From positions 1 to 40,432 of IMG/VR virus record IMGVR_UViG_3300029266_001186: DNA of 40,432 bases. One strand, given 5' to 3'. Positions 32,164 to 39,040 of this stretch are shown here, one piece after another; positions within the stretch are counted from its first letter, which is position 1; each line of letters begins with the position of its first letter. This stretch comes from a virus. Under the pieces are notes generated by a model. The model was given only the letters and a program-made list of their open reading frames with translations. It searched no databases and was not told the DNA's origin. The position numbers and the translations under genes were made by a program.

Positions 32164-33291
32164 TTATCTATTTAAAGGGTTATAACGTTGAATTTTTGTT
32201 TGATCAAATGATTTTAGTGCTGAAGTAACCCAATTAGAATCTTGAGTTCCTTTGTAACATAGTACATGACATACTGCTGTCTCACGTGGATTAAGTCTTA
32301 ATAATCTACCTATTCTTTGTGAGGTTTTTTTCTCATTGCCATATGCATGCATAATTATACCTTGTTTTAAATTTGGTATACTTACACCTTCACTTAACTG
32401 CATTACACATGATAGATGGTCTATCCTATTGTCAGAGAATAATTCTAGATTATCTTCTGAATTTGGATTACCTGAATGATAACTATGTTTAGAGATACGG
32501 TCTGCTTGCTTCTGTGTGTTGGCAAATATAATACATTTACCATCTATATTTTTAAGCATAGCTTTTACATAATCTTCTTTTGTGTTATAATCCATAAGTG
32601 CTCTCATCCTCATAATAGCAGCTAACTGTCTTTGCTTATCTGTTTGTGCATCAGCAAATCTATTATTATAATAAGAATAATCTTTTACTTCATTAGTCCA
32701 CCAAAATCCACCATTCTTATTCTTTTTCTTAAGAGTTGGTAATTTAGATAGCTCTAGCTCATGTATAATTATTCTATAATCATTTAATATTTTTGAACTG
32801 GTTGCTTCATCTACATCAAATGTATATTTAATAGGACAGTATTTCTGTACTAACCTACCTTTTATAGCATGCTTATCTCTTGGTGGTGTACCGGTTAAAC
32901 CTAAGATCTTACCAGTAAATAAACTCAAGAAAGCTTCATGTGACGGTAGAATAGAATGACACTCATCTAAATAAACTATATCATAATCATTTGGATTATG
33001 CTTAGTTATAGATAAGTATGTACTAAATGTTATATGCTTAACTAAGTTAGGTATATTCATCTTGTCTAGCTCATCTATCCATGATTGTGCTACTGAATGT
33101 TTTGGTATTACTACCAATGCTTTGATAAATGGATTAAAGTTTTTCTGCAGGTGTTGTATAGCAATTCTAGTTTTACCTAGACCCATAGATATTCCTAAGC
33201 CACATCTTTTATGTTGTGATGCTATTAATAATGCATCTGCTTGTACTACTTCTCTAGTTTTTATAGAAGCATTTCCAGGATGTTCTGCCAT
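32164..33291 (-). CDS. SF2/SNF2-type DNA helicase
   Basis: Numbered from the ATG at 33291, the 375-residue protein has motif I GISMGLGKTRIAI (Lys40), motif II YLDECHSI (DECH at 109-112), motif III LGLTGTPPRD (133-135), and motif VI SQRIGRLLRL (325-332). The C-terminal RecA domain also holds KCIIFANTQKQADRI (motif IV region). It resembles the single-polypeptide SNF2/UvsW-type helicases of phages, which remodel replication forks or recombination intermediates. The upstream TTG start (33324) is rejected because it lies inside the preceding small ORF and has a poor context. Confidence 0.88.
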   Translation of the reverse strand: MAEHPGNASIKTREVVQADALLIASQHKRCGLGISMGLGKTRIAIQHLQKNFNPFIKALVVIPKHSVAQSWIDELDKMNIPNLVKHITFSTYLSITKHNPNDYDIVYLDECHSILPSHEAFLSLFTGKILGLTGTPPRDKHAIKGRLVQKYCPIKYTFDVDEATSSKILNDYRIIIHELELSKLPTLKKKNKNGGFWWTNEVKDYSYYNNRFADAQTDKQRQLAAIMRMRALMDYNTKEDYVKAMLKNIDGKCIIFANTQKQADRISKHSYHSGNPNSEDNLELFSDNRIDHLSCVMQLSEGVSIPNLKQGIIMHAYGNEKKTSQRIGRLLRLNPRETAVCHVLCYKGTQDSNWVTSALKSFDQTKIQRYNPLNR

Positions 33292-33365
33292 AATATAATT
33301 GTTATTATTAGTACTGTTGTCCAAACTACAATTTTAAGTAGCCTATCTTTTTTGTTATTTTTCAT
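33261..33365 (-). CDS. Possible tiny membrane protein, 34 aa
   Basis: The frame starts at an ATG that overlaps the stop of the HNH gene (ATGA) and ends inside the helicase gene, which starts at 33291. The product (MKNNKKDRLLKIVVWTTVLI onward) is a lysine-rich head followed by one hydrophobic helix, a typical shape for phage membrane microproteins. The start-stop overlap supports translation; the 31-base overlap with the helicase reduces confidence. Confidence 0.45.
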   Translation of the reverse strand: MKNNKKDRLLKIVVWTTVLIITIILWQNILEMLL

Positions 33366-33766
33366 ATTCTATCTGTGGATAAACCTAATTCTTTAGCCTC
33401 CTTTGGGTGCTCTTCAATATACATATGACATGATCTACATGCTGAAAGCCAAGTGCTAACCACTAAGTAATATTCACCACGTCCTTTCTTGTGGTGTACA
33501 TCAGTTGAAGAACCAGTACAACAGTGCAAAGCTGCTTGACACATTGGGTTAGCTTCCATAAATTTATTTCTAAGTTTAGTGTAAGCTTGATCAAGTATTT
33601 GCATTTTCTTTGACTTCTGTTTTATTGGTGCTCTCTTTAATGGTTTAGCATCTACGCTTTTAGCTTTATACCAGCAATTCTTACAATACTTGCTACCTTT
33701 ATCATTTTTCCAGATAAATTGTAGAGTATTGCAATCATTACATAGCTTCTTTTTTTGTTGGATCAT
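33362..33766 (-). CDS. HNH-type nuclease with N-terminal zinc ribbon
   Basis: The 134-residue protein has an N-terminal zinc ribbon (CNDC at 9-12, CKNC at 28-31) and a C-terminal HNH-like core: PMCQAALHCC, then DVHHKKGRGEYY (His91-His92) and ACRSCHMYIEEHP (Cys110, Cys113, His114). This arrangement matches the small HNH/NinG-like recombination endonucleases common in phage replication blocks. It would cut DNA at recombination or replication intermediates. It starts inside the stop of the preceding gene (4-base overlap) and its own stop overlaps a tiny membrane ORF. Confidence 0.8.
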   Translation of the reverse strand: MIQQKKKLCNDCNTLQFIWKNDKGSKYCKNCWYKAKSVDAKPLKRAPIKQKSKKMQILDQAYTKLRNKFMEANPMCQAALHCCTGSSTDVHHKKGRGEYYLVVSTWLSACRSCHMYIEEHPKEAKELGLSTDRI

Positions 33767-34284
33767 TGGCCTTTAATTGTGAGATAGTTTTTTGGTAGTA
33801 AACCTAATGCCATGAATTTAATTATGACATCTTCATAGGTTATACCTAATTCCTTAAAACTCATAGTGTTAGTGTAATCATCTAACACTTCATCAGCTGG
33901 TATATTGGCTATATACAGAGCTGTTGCAGAATGTTGGAATGTTTTGCTAAGATAAGCATTTATCTTTTTATTGCAAATGGTTTGCTTCCATACATTGATC
34001 TCCCTTTGGCTTCTCTTCCATACTTTAGTTATACGTCTTTTCTTGTCCCAGTGTAGTACTCTAACTTCTTCAGGTTTATAAACCTTAAGTCCATGTAGTA
34101 CACGTTTAAACAAAAAATGTTGATACGGATTTAACTTTGTATAGTTTAAAGAATTAATGAGTGATTCTGGATGTGTCTGATATTCTGACAGTAATCCATA
34201 GTATTGATAACGTTCATTTCTCTTTGCTAAGAGATCTTCCTGTTTTTGTAAATTGATTTTAGATATTTGTTCTTGAGATAGCAT
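33763..34284 (-). CDS. Hypothetical protein, 173 aa
   Basis: The protein starts with a long charged helix (MLSQEQISKINLQKQEDLLA), then a basic central section (LHWDKKRRITKVWKRSQREI) and a mixed C-terminal part (ITYEDVIIKFMALGLLPKNY). It is rich in lysine, glutamine and tyrosine. No catalytic motif is seen. The basic middle could contact nucleic acid. It is the first gene after the long stem at 34321-34377 and overlaps the HNH gene by 4 bases. Function unknown. Confidence 0.6.
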   Translation of the reverse strand: MLSQEQISKINLQKQEDLLAKRNERYQYYGLLSEYQTHPESLINSLNYTKLNPYQHFLFKRVLHGLKVYKPEEVRVLHWDKKRRITKVWKRSQREINVWKQTICNKKINAYLSKTFQHSATALYIANIPADEVLDDYTNTMSFKELGITYEDVIIKFMALGLLPKNYLTIKGQ

Positions 34285-34320
34285 AATAGTTTTGGTTGTT
34301 ATTGATTAGAGAATAGATTA

Positions 34321-34377
34321 AAGTATAAAGGCCCACACAACAAGTTTAACAAAAACTGCTATGTGGGCCTCATACTT
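34321..34377 (-). terminator. Long nested hairpin after the SSB-like gene
   Basis: AGGCCCACA (34329-34337) pairs with TGTGGGCCT (34362-34370). An outer AAGTAT/ATACTT stem (34321-34326 with 34372-34377) and an inner AGTTT/AAACT stem add to it. In the reverse-strand RNA the GC stem is followed by TTTATACTTT. It probably ends transcription from the gene at 34395-34976; the outer arms are unusual for a terminator. Confidence 0.65.
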
Positions 34378-34394
34378 ACTTCAGAAAAAATTCT

Positions 34395-34976
34395 TTATAG
34401 ATCAAAAGTCTCTTCTAAGACTTCTTCTTCTATTGTTTCTTCATTTTCTACTTCATCAATAACATCATCAACTACTTCAGTTTTAACTTCTTCAGCATCA
34501 GGAGTTATTCCAAATGCTTCTAGAGTTGTACCGTTTTGTACTTTAGTAGCTACAGATGGCCCGTTTGCTTCTTTAATATCTGAACCATTAGTGTGAGCTA
34601 ATAATACATCTTCTGCAGTAGTGTCAGCTACATAAAATGTTTTCCTATAAATAGGTTGTCCATCTACACAACAAATGATACCTGTATCACCTGCTTTTTT
34701 ATAATCTCTATCTGGATCATTAGAATTGAATGGCTCTAATTGCTCTTTAATAACAATTTTACCTCCCATTTGATCACCTGCTTTAAAATCTAGTGACTGC
34801 AGATCTTCTAGCTTACCTAATAATAATGTTGATACATTAGATTTCTTAACCCATCCATTGTTACCAAATGTAACTCTGTCTTGTTGTAGTCTGATGTAAC
34901 CGTATTCTGAATTGTTTGCTGATTGTCTGATAACATTACCCATGTCATCTGCTAAGATGTTTACTTTACTTTGCAT
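34395..34976 (-). CDS. SSB-like protein with acidic tail, 193 aa
   Basis: The N-terminal 120 residues are beta-rich (YGYIRLQQDRVTFGNNGWVK, LDFKAGDQMGGKIVIKEQLE) and include GIICCVDGQPIYRKTFYVAD, a segment I associate with small ssDNA-binding-like proteins of Bacteroidota phages. The last 40 residues are very acidic (VVDDVIDEVENEETIEEEVL) and end ETFDL, resembling the SSB docking tip. This suggests a second ssDNA-binding protein besides the one at 25697. It also shares a GDxM(P/G)G element with the paralogues at 38175 and 38705. It is followed by a long terminator-like stem. The family assignment is tentative. Confidence 0.5.
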   Translation of the reverse strand: MQSKVNILADDMGNVIRQSANNSEYGYIRLQQDRVTFGNNGWVKKSNVSTLLLGKLEDLQSLDFKAGDQMGGKIVIKEQLEPFNSNDPDRDYKKAGDTGIICCVDGQPIYRKTFYVADTTAEDVLLAHTNGSDIKEANGPSVATKVQNGTTLEAFGITPDAEEVKTEVVDDVIDEVENEETIEEEVLEETFDL

Positions 34977-35027
34977 AATAAATTGTTTTTGTAAATTAAT
35001 AAAAATGTTGATTGATGTGTCTAACTA

Positions 35028-35297
35028 TTAGACATCATCTGAATGGAAATACGGGTCTTCCAATTTCTCAAAAGCTTCCATTTCATCAAGTGCTGGCTCA
35101 TGTTCTTCTATGAACTCTGGTTCATCATCATGAGATGCTACTGGACGGCCTGAAAAGCTATTGTAAAATGGATTAACCACTTCTTTAGTATATGCAGAAC
35201 TTAAACCATTAAGGTCCTTTATCTCATCATCAGATAATGAGAGATATTGCTCAAGTGAGCATTCTATTATACGTCCATTAGGTAATTGTACTATCAT
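35028..35297 (-). CDS. Hypothetical acidic protein, 89 aa
   Basis: From the ATG at 35297 the protein starts MIVQLPNGRIIECSLEQYLS and continues with DDEIKDLNGL, a proline/glycine loop and a very acidic C-terminal half (DDEPEFIEEHEPALDEMEAF). An upstream GTG start at 35339 would add 14 hydrophobic residues and is less likely. The protein may act as an adaptor in replication complexes, since the acidic tail can mimic DNA or bind partners. No family is recognised. Confidence 0.6.
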   Translation of the reverse strand: MIVQLPNGRIIECSLEQYLSLSDDEIKDLNGLSSAYTKEVVNPFYNSFSGRPVASHDDEPEFIEEHEPALDEMEAFEKLEDPYFHSDDV

Positions 35298-35407
35298 TTT
35301 TATCTTGTAAACTATTGTAAAGATAAATATATTAATCACCTTGAGGGACCTATCATAAGAAACTTTGGTCTAAACTCTAATTTAAAAAGCATATATATAG
35401 CTAACAG

Positions 35408-35665
35408 TTAATAAATAACTAGCTTGCCATCTACTCTTTTTATGTAATTATGCTGCCTCAACTCTTTTAAGAGCTTAAATATGTACCTCTGTGATACATT
35501 CATTGAGTCAGCAAGTGTTGATGCTGAAGGAAAACATTCCCTTTTTTTGTCAGCATAGCATGCTAAAAGACTGTAAAGCCCTTTAGACTGTATAGATAAT
35601 TCTGGGTCAGATAGCACATGGTATTTAACAATACCAAACCTATCCTTTATTAAACTCTTCCCCAT
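35408..35665 (-). CDS. Winged-helix DNA-binding protein (HTH_36 type), 85 aa
   Basis: The small protein has the HTH_36 winged-helix pattern common in phage replication initiators and transcription factors: KYHVLSDPELSIQSKGLYSL, then FPSASTLADSMNVSQRYIFK (recognition helix) and LLKELRQHNYIKRVDGKLV (wing). It is essentially a lone DNA-binding domain. It could be a transcription regulator of the early block or bind an origin. Its start overlaps the previous gene by 26 bases. No ligand or oligomerisation domain is present. Confidence 0.75.
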   Translation of the reverse strand: MGKSLIKDRFGIVKYHVLSDPELSIQSKGLYSLLACYADKKRECFPSASTLADSMNVSQRYIFKLLKELRQHNYIKRVDGKLVIY

Positions 35666-35858
35666 GATCCCTGATCACTCTAAGTAAGGCCATGTTAGAA
35701 TCTTGCTCTTCTAATAATTCAGTATTTTTAAGAGAGTATTTATCTACCATATACCTACCAAAGGGTGTGCAGTTACCTTTGCTATTATCTAGTGCTTGTT
35801 TCATGTTTTGCCATGATTTATATTCAGTCTGTATTAATTCTAATGAGAAGTTAGGCAT
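35640..35858 (-). CDS. Hypothetical small protein, 72 aa
   Basis: The product starts MPNFSLELIQTEYKSWQNMK. It is helical, hydrophilic and slightly acidic (LLEEQDSNMALLRVIRDHGE), with no catalytic or membrane motif. It overlaps the previous gene by 8 bases and the winged-helix gene by 26, so it belongs to the translationally coupled run 36378 to 35408. It may partner the winged-helix protein, but that is a guess from position. Confidence 0.55.
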   Translation of the reverse strand: MPNFSLELIQTEYKSWQNMKQALDNSKGNCTPFGRYMVDKYSLKNTELLEEQDSNMALLRVIRDHGEEFNKG

Positions 35859-36378
35859 CTTTTTCTATTATTATAGGGTTATCACTAAGTAACAAATCAC
35901 TATCTAATATATTAAAGTATCCTATATCCTCTGCTGAAACTAATTTCAGTTCTAATGGACTACATGAATGATCATACATTCTTAATTGTTTCTGATCATC
36001 ATGATACATTAGTTCTAATTTCATTTGACTGTAGAACGGATTGAATTTTTCTGTTGCACTCCAAGATGTATCATCTATAACTTTTGCATAGATTTGATTA
36101 TTTGGAGCAGCAAGTTTTAAGTCTTTTAAGACATCCCACTCAAATTCTGTACCTGCATGGTAACTTGGTGGATCAAGTGTTACATATGCACCTTTAAAGA
36201 GTTTCTTATACGTGTCACCTATTAAACTTAGGTGTAGTATAGATTCTTTTGCATGGTCAGGTAATTCTCTCATGATTATATCAAAAATATGATCTGAGTT
36301 CATCTTACCTGACATATCAAAGACATTCCTAAGAATAGTCTCTAATATGGATTCTGAAATGTTAAAGTTTTTAGCCAT
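35851..36378 (-). CDS. Hypothetical protein, 175 aa
   Basis: The protein starts MAKNFNISESILETILRNVF and has a helical first third, a central beta segment (GAYVTLDPPSYHAGTEFEWD), and a C-terminal part with MKLELMYHDDQKQLRMYDHS and an acidic LLLSDNPIIIEKD end. No family is recognised. It is the first gene of a coupled run with the winged-helix protein and lies 30 bases after a copy of the 20-base leader element. An accessory role in transcription or replication control is possible. Confidence 0.55.
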   Translation of the reverse strand: MAKNFNISESILETILRNVFDMSGKMNSDHIFDIIMRELPDHAKESILHLSLIGDTYKKLFKGAYVTLDPPSYHAGTEFEWDVLKDLKLAAPNNQIYAKVIDDTSWSATEKFNPFYSQMKLELMYHDDQKQLRMYDHSCSPLELKLVSAEDIGYFNILDSDLLLSDNPIIIEKDA

Positions 36379-36407
36379 AATATTATTTATTTAAAGTTAT
36401 ACGAATT

Positions 36408-36427
36408 GAAGGTAGGGAGCAGTGAGG
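36408..36427 (-). repeat. Copy of the 20-base leader element, upstream of the gene at 35851-36378
   Basis: The plus strand reads GAAGGTAGGGAGCAGTGAGG, so the leftward RNA is pyrimidine-rich. It lies 30 bases before the ATG at 36378. Closely related copies occur at 38559-38597 (two in tandem) and 39108-39127. Here it can also pair internally (GGAGC with GCTCC). Confidence 0.7.
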
Positions 36428-36485
36428 GCTCCTAACTGTACAAGTGTTATTATAGATATAATACTACTGGTACTGTTAGTATGAA

Positions 36486-36821
36486 CTACTGTTCTCTTTT
36501 TTTTGATACTTTTATCTCAAATGATATAAACGGTAGAAGTAAAAGAACTGATGTTCTTCTATTATCTGTGTCTACACCAAAAGCAAAGCCAAAGATTGGT
36601 ACAAATTCCACTGTTATTTTAGGAACCATTTTAATCTTGCTCATAAATGCCAGGTACATAGTAGCATTTGCAAATACTGCAATGCCAATTATACCTAGTG
36701 CTGCATACATTTCTGTATCTATACTGTAATTAGTAATTAGTTGGTACGAGATAAATATAAATAGTATAGGGAATACAACTACATATAATATCTTGATGAA
36801 TGATTTGAATAGATTTGCCAT
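36486..36821 (-). CDS. Membrane protein, about three TM helices, 111 aa
   Basis: The product has a basic start (MANLFKSFIK), a strong first helix (ILYVVVFPILFIFISYQLIT), a second (TEMYAALGIIGIAVFANATM), a third region (VEFVPIFGFAFGVD) and a hydrophobic stretch (SVLLLLPFISFEI) before a KKREQ end. It is an integral membrane protein without recognised family. It is encoded after the lipoprotein gene at 36840 and may work with it in the envelope, for example in superinfection exclusion. It starts 18 bases after that gene. Confidence 0.65.
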   Translation of the reverse strand: MANLFKSFIKILYVVVFPILFIFISYQLITNYSIDTEMYAALGIIGIAVFANATMYLAFMSKIKMVPKITVEFVPIFGFAFGVDTDNRRTSVLLLLPFISFEIKVSKKREQ

Positions 36822-36839
36822 GATTTTTTATTTATTTAA

Positions 36840-37307
36840 TTAATTGAATAGTATTACTGTGTCATTATTGTTTAGACTAATATCTATATCATAAGGATAT
36901 AAATAATAGGATCCATCACCTATAGGAGAATTAGCATCATTAAAACTACTTGACGAATTATCTATAATTAATGTGGTACTATTGATTACGAAATCTGGAT
37001 TAGATAAGTAACTTGTAGTATTAGAAGTAAGATTATGTATGTAGTAGTAATCTTCATTACATTGGGTACATGTCAATAACCATTGGTTATAATTATCATT
37101 GAACTTATCTAGTGATGTTACTCCTGCTGAGTCAACTTGATAGTATCCTACATATAAGTAGTATTGTATTCCATTGACTACGTATGGATCATAAGTAATT
37201 ATATCTACCATATTGATTTGAGGCGGTTGCATCTCATCAACGATAGACTCTTTCTCACACCCCATTACGGATAGTGTAAGTAAGAATAGTATTATATAGT
37301 TTTTCAT
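36840..37307 (-). CDS. Predicted lipoprotein, 155 aa
   Basis: The N-terminus is a signal peptide with lipobox: MKNYIILFLLTLSVMGCEKE, cleavage before Cys17. The mature part is polar and aromatic (GIQYYLYVGYYQVDSAGVTS, LLTCTQCNEDYYYIHNLTSN) with a CTQC pair and no catalytic motif. It would sit in the inner or outer membrane of the host. A phage-encoded lipoprotein in an early block could alter receptors or block superinfection, as known for some phages (for example the T5 Llp lipoprotein). This function is inferred, not shown. Confidence 0.75.
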   Translation of the reverse strand: MKNYIILFLLTLSVMGCEKESIVDEMQPPQINMVDIITYDPYVVNGIQYYLYVGYYQVDSAGVTSLDKFNDNYNQWLLTCTQCNEDYYYIHNLTSNTTSYLSNPDFVINSTTLIIDNSSSSFNDANSPIGDGSYYLYPYDIDISLNNNDTVILFN

Positions 37308-37334
37308 TTAGTTATATTTAGTATTAGTGATTAG

Positions 37335-37442
37335 TTATTTATACCAGCCATATGCTGGTAGCTTCTTACATGTACGAGTAGAGGAACATCCAGTTAAGAA
37401 TATTCCTACTACTAATACTATTATTATTTTCTTTAATGACAT
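37335..37442 (-). CDS. Predicted small lipoprotein, 35 aa
   Basis: A 35-codon frame encodes MSLKKIIIVLVVGIFLTGCS, a textbook lipoprotein signal with lipobox LTGC (Cys19), followed by a short mature part STRTCKKLPAYGWYK with one more cysteine. The ATG overlaps the end of the gene for a second small lipoprotein by 10 bases. It is too short for a domain; the acylated cysteine and basic tail would tether it to a membrane. It is one of three lipoproteins in a row. Confidence 0.65.
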   Translation of the reverse strand: MSLKKIIIVLVVGIFLTGCSSTRTCKKLPAYGWYK

Positions 37443-37582
37443 CTGACGTATTTTTGTTTCTTAGCATTCCAGCACTTAGCTGGTTTTGGTTTACTCTTAC
37501 AGTATCCTCTTGACGAAGTACATGATGTCATCATTGGTCCCCCTATAAAGAGGAAGCAAAGTAATATGATATATTTTCTCAT
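37433..37582 (-). CDS. Predicted small lipoprotein, 49 aa
   Basis: The product starts with a hydrophobic signal (MRKYIILLCFLFIGGPMMTS) ending in a cysteine at residue 21 in a MTSC lipobox-like site, then a basic cysteine-containing mature part (SSRGYCKSKPKPAKCWNAKK, ending RCH). The three mature cysteines could form disulfides in the periplasm. It starts 9 bases after the gene at 37592 and overlaps the next lipoprotein gene. The lipobox is less canonical than in the neighbouring gene. Confidence 0.6.
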   Translation of the reverse strand: MRKYIILLCFLFIGGPMMTSCTSSRGYCKSKPKPAKCWNAKKQKYVRCH

Positions 37583-37591
37583 ATGTGCGGT

Positions 37592-37873
37592 TTAGTTATA
37601 TGAATTAGCATATTGCAAGAAGTCTAATACTTGCTGTTTATGTATTTCAATTAGATTATGTTCATAAGCAAGTTCCCTAAGTTCTGGGTTCTCTAATAAT
37701 ACTTCTTCTAGCTTTTCCATAGATGGAGAACCTAACTTAGAACGATTAGCTTTACAGTGGTCATCTCCATTAAAGAAGTTAACCATTAAATGATTTTCTG
37801 GTGTATATAACACTAGACCTATTTGTCCTCTGTATGTAACAAAGGCATTAGGATTTAAGATGAGTATGTTCAT
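37592..37873 (-). CDS. Hypothetical protein, 93 aa
   Basis: The product starts MNILILNPNAFVTYRGQIGL, with a beta-rich front half (LVLYTPENHLMVNFFNGDDH) and a helical, acidic back half (MEKLEEVLLENPELRELAYE). It is probably cytoplasmic and of mixed alpha/beta fold. No family is recognised. It is the first gene before the lipoprotein trio in the direction of transcription and follows the terminator at 38111-38152 after a stretch of about 240 bases without clear genes. Confidence 0.6.
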   Translation of the reverse strand: MNILILNPNAFVTYRGQIGLVLYTPENHLMVNFFNGDDHCKANRSKLGSPSMEKLEEVLLENPELRELAYEHNLIEIHKQQVLDFLQYANSYN

Positions 37874-38110
37874 GATTTTAGTAAGGATTAAGTTATGATT
37901 TATTTTATTAGTATTCCGGATGATAGTCTTCTTATCCTATAGATGGAGAGACTAACATTACCCTTGTAGTATTGTTGAGTGTTATAGTTACTCTTGTAGT
38001 TACATTAGCTATATATATATTAAAGGTAGCTGTAAGAATAATTATGTGGTAAATAGTGGTAATATGTGGATATATGATGTCCTCTTTAGTGTGATGCACC
38101 CATATTTAAA
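37874..38110. other. Stretch without recognisable genes
   Basis: Only short frames (under about 16 codons from ATG) are found on either strand. The stretch holds the repeated word CTTGTAGT (two copies about 30 bases apart in the 37960-38000 area) and an AT-rich alternation (ATATATATAT). It probably contains the promoter or leader for the gene at 37592-37873, but no matching -7 element is found. Confidence 0.4.
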
Positions 38111-38152
38111 TAAAAAACAAAAGATTTAACTGATATCTCTACCAGTTAAACC
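38111..38152 (-). terminator. Rho-independent terminator after the 110-aa paralogue
   Basis: On the reverse strand GGTTTAACTG pairs with CAGTTAAATC (10 pairs, one G-T wobble that forms only in the leftward RNA), followed by TTTTGTTTTTT. It lies just after the stop at 38175. Confidence 0.75.
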
Positions 38153-38174
38153 TAATGTCTATCATTTGCTGTAA

Positions 38175-38507
38175 TTAAACAGCTTCTACCCATCTCAAGT
38201 TAGTTTCTTCTCCAGTAGCTAGGTTCATTACTGGATTGTTTGACAATTGGAAGCCTGGCATTGCATCTCCCATATTTAGCTTCTCCCTCAATGCCTTTAT
38301 TGTAGGATGATTAGCCATCAGAACTGTACCATCTAAAGGATTGGTCAGGCTTAATACACCAAACGTTAGGTTACCCTGTGTCTTACTGCCAACATCTATG
38401 CCGGCAATGGTTGTTTTTTTAATACTCATTGGCTCATTGCTTACTATTATAGTAGCTGAACCTGTTTTCTCATTGATTGAGAACTTTCTGAAATAAACTG
38501 TTTGCAT
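38175..38507 (-). CDS. Small protein, tandem paralogue B, 110 aa
   Basis: The product starts MQTVYFRKFSINEKTGSATI and shares most of its length with the protein at 38705-39040: VYFRKxxINExTGSATIIVS, GSKTQGNLTFGVLSL, HPTIKALREKLNMGD, and an MNLATGEETNLRWVEA end. The beta-rich front and the GDAMPGFQLSN element suggest an OB-like or similar small fold; the family is not known to me. The unit has its own promoter (38634-38666) and terminator, as expected for a highly expressed early gene. An ssDNA-binding role is only a weak possibility, through the GDxMPG element shared with the SSB-like protein at 34395. Confidence 0.65.
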   Translation of the reverse strand: MQTVYFRKFSINEKTGSATIIVSNEPMSIKKTTIAGIDVGSKTQGNLTFGVLSLTNPLDGTVLMANHPTIKALREKLNMGDAMPGFQLSNNPVMNLATGEETNLRWVEAV

Positions 38508-38558
38508 AATATTTATATTTAATATTGATTAATGCTGCATAATATATGCAGGCAATCT

Positions 38559-38597
38559 GAAGGTAGGGAGAAGTGAAGAAGGGAAAGAGCAGTGAAG
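38559..38597 (-). repeat. Two tandem copies of the 20-base leader element
   Basis: GAAGGTAGGGAGAAGTGAAG (38559-38578) and GAAGGGAAAGAGCAGTGAAG (38578-38597) sit head to tail and match at 16 of 20 positions. They lie in the leader of paralogue B, 52-90 bases before the ATG at 38507 and downstream of the -7 box at 38634-38641. On the leftward RNA they are pyrimidine-rich. Confidence 0.75.
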
Positions 38598-38633
38598 CTA
38601 TGTGTAGCTATGGTATGTGGCTACGTGTCAGAG

Positions 38634-38666
38634 CAAAAGTATACGTAGACACTTGAGGATGACAAA
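38634..38666 (-). promoter_or_regulatory. Bacteroidota-type promoter for paralogue B
   Basis: On the reverse strand TACTTTTG (38641-38634) fits TAnnTTTG, with TTTG (38666-38663) as -33 element and a 21-base spacer. This is an ideal match. The predicted start near 38627 gives a leader of about 120 bases holding the tandem 20-base elements. The -33 element overlaps the T-tract of the terminator at 38663-38694. Confidence 0.7.
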
Positions 38667-38694
38667 AAACAGAGTGTGCGTTAACACACCCTGT
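38663..38694 (-). terminator. Rho-independent terminator after paralogue A
   Basis: On the reverse strand ACAGGGTGTG pairs with CACACTCTGT (10 pairs, one G-T wobble), loop TTAACG, then TTTTTTG. It lies 10 bases after the stop at 38705 and ends the unit of paralogue A. Confidence 0.85.
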
Positions 38695-38704
38695 CTTGTT
38701 CTTG

Positions 38705-39040
38705 TTAAGCTGGAACTTGTTCCACCCAGTACAAGTTCTGGTTCTCTTCACCAGTAGTCAAGTTCACAACCTTAGACGTACTAAGTTGGAAGTTTGGCAT
38801 CTCATCACCCAAGTTCATCTTACTCTGTAGAGCTTTGATTGTTGGATGATCAGCCTTCATTACCAGGTTAGTCTCTGGGTCTATCAAGGATAGAACTCCA
38901 AAACTTAGGTTACCCTGAGTTCTAGTACCAACGCTGATACCAGCAAGACTAGTAACTTGGTTAGAAGTTGTGTCTGAAGAGACAATAATTGTTGCAGAGC
39001 CAGTTGACTCATTGATGTTTACTTTTCTGAAGTAGACCAT
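38705..39040 (-). CDS. Small protein, tandem paralogue A, 111 aa
   Basis: The product starts MVYFRKVNINESTGSATIIV and is clearly homologous to paralogue B along its full length, with RTQGNLSFGVLSL, HPTIKALQSKMNLGD and VNLTTGEENQNLYWVE. It is the first leftward gene of the window and is followed by a strong terminator, so it forms its own transcription unit. The 20-base leader element lies 68 bases upstream of the ATG. Function unknown; the duplication and individual terminators suggest strong early expression. I recognise no named family. Confidence 0.65.
   Translation of the reverse strand: MVYFRKVNINESTGSATIIVSSDTTSNQVTSLAGISVGTRTQGNLSFGVLSLIDPETNLVMKADHPTIKALQSKMNLGDEMPNFQLSTSKVVNLTTGEENQNLYWVEQVPA

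Noticed and set aside
36424-36485. Bacteroidota promoter upstream of the gene at 35851-36378
   Set aside because: TACCTTC and TAACACTTG only partly resemble TAnnTTTG, and spacing to a TTG is wrong; the leader element is reported instead.
37874-38110. Small coding frames in the gap
   Set aside because: The longest ATG-initiated frames are about 15 codons, with no overlap to neighbours, unlike the accepted small genes.
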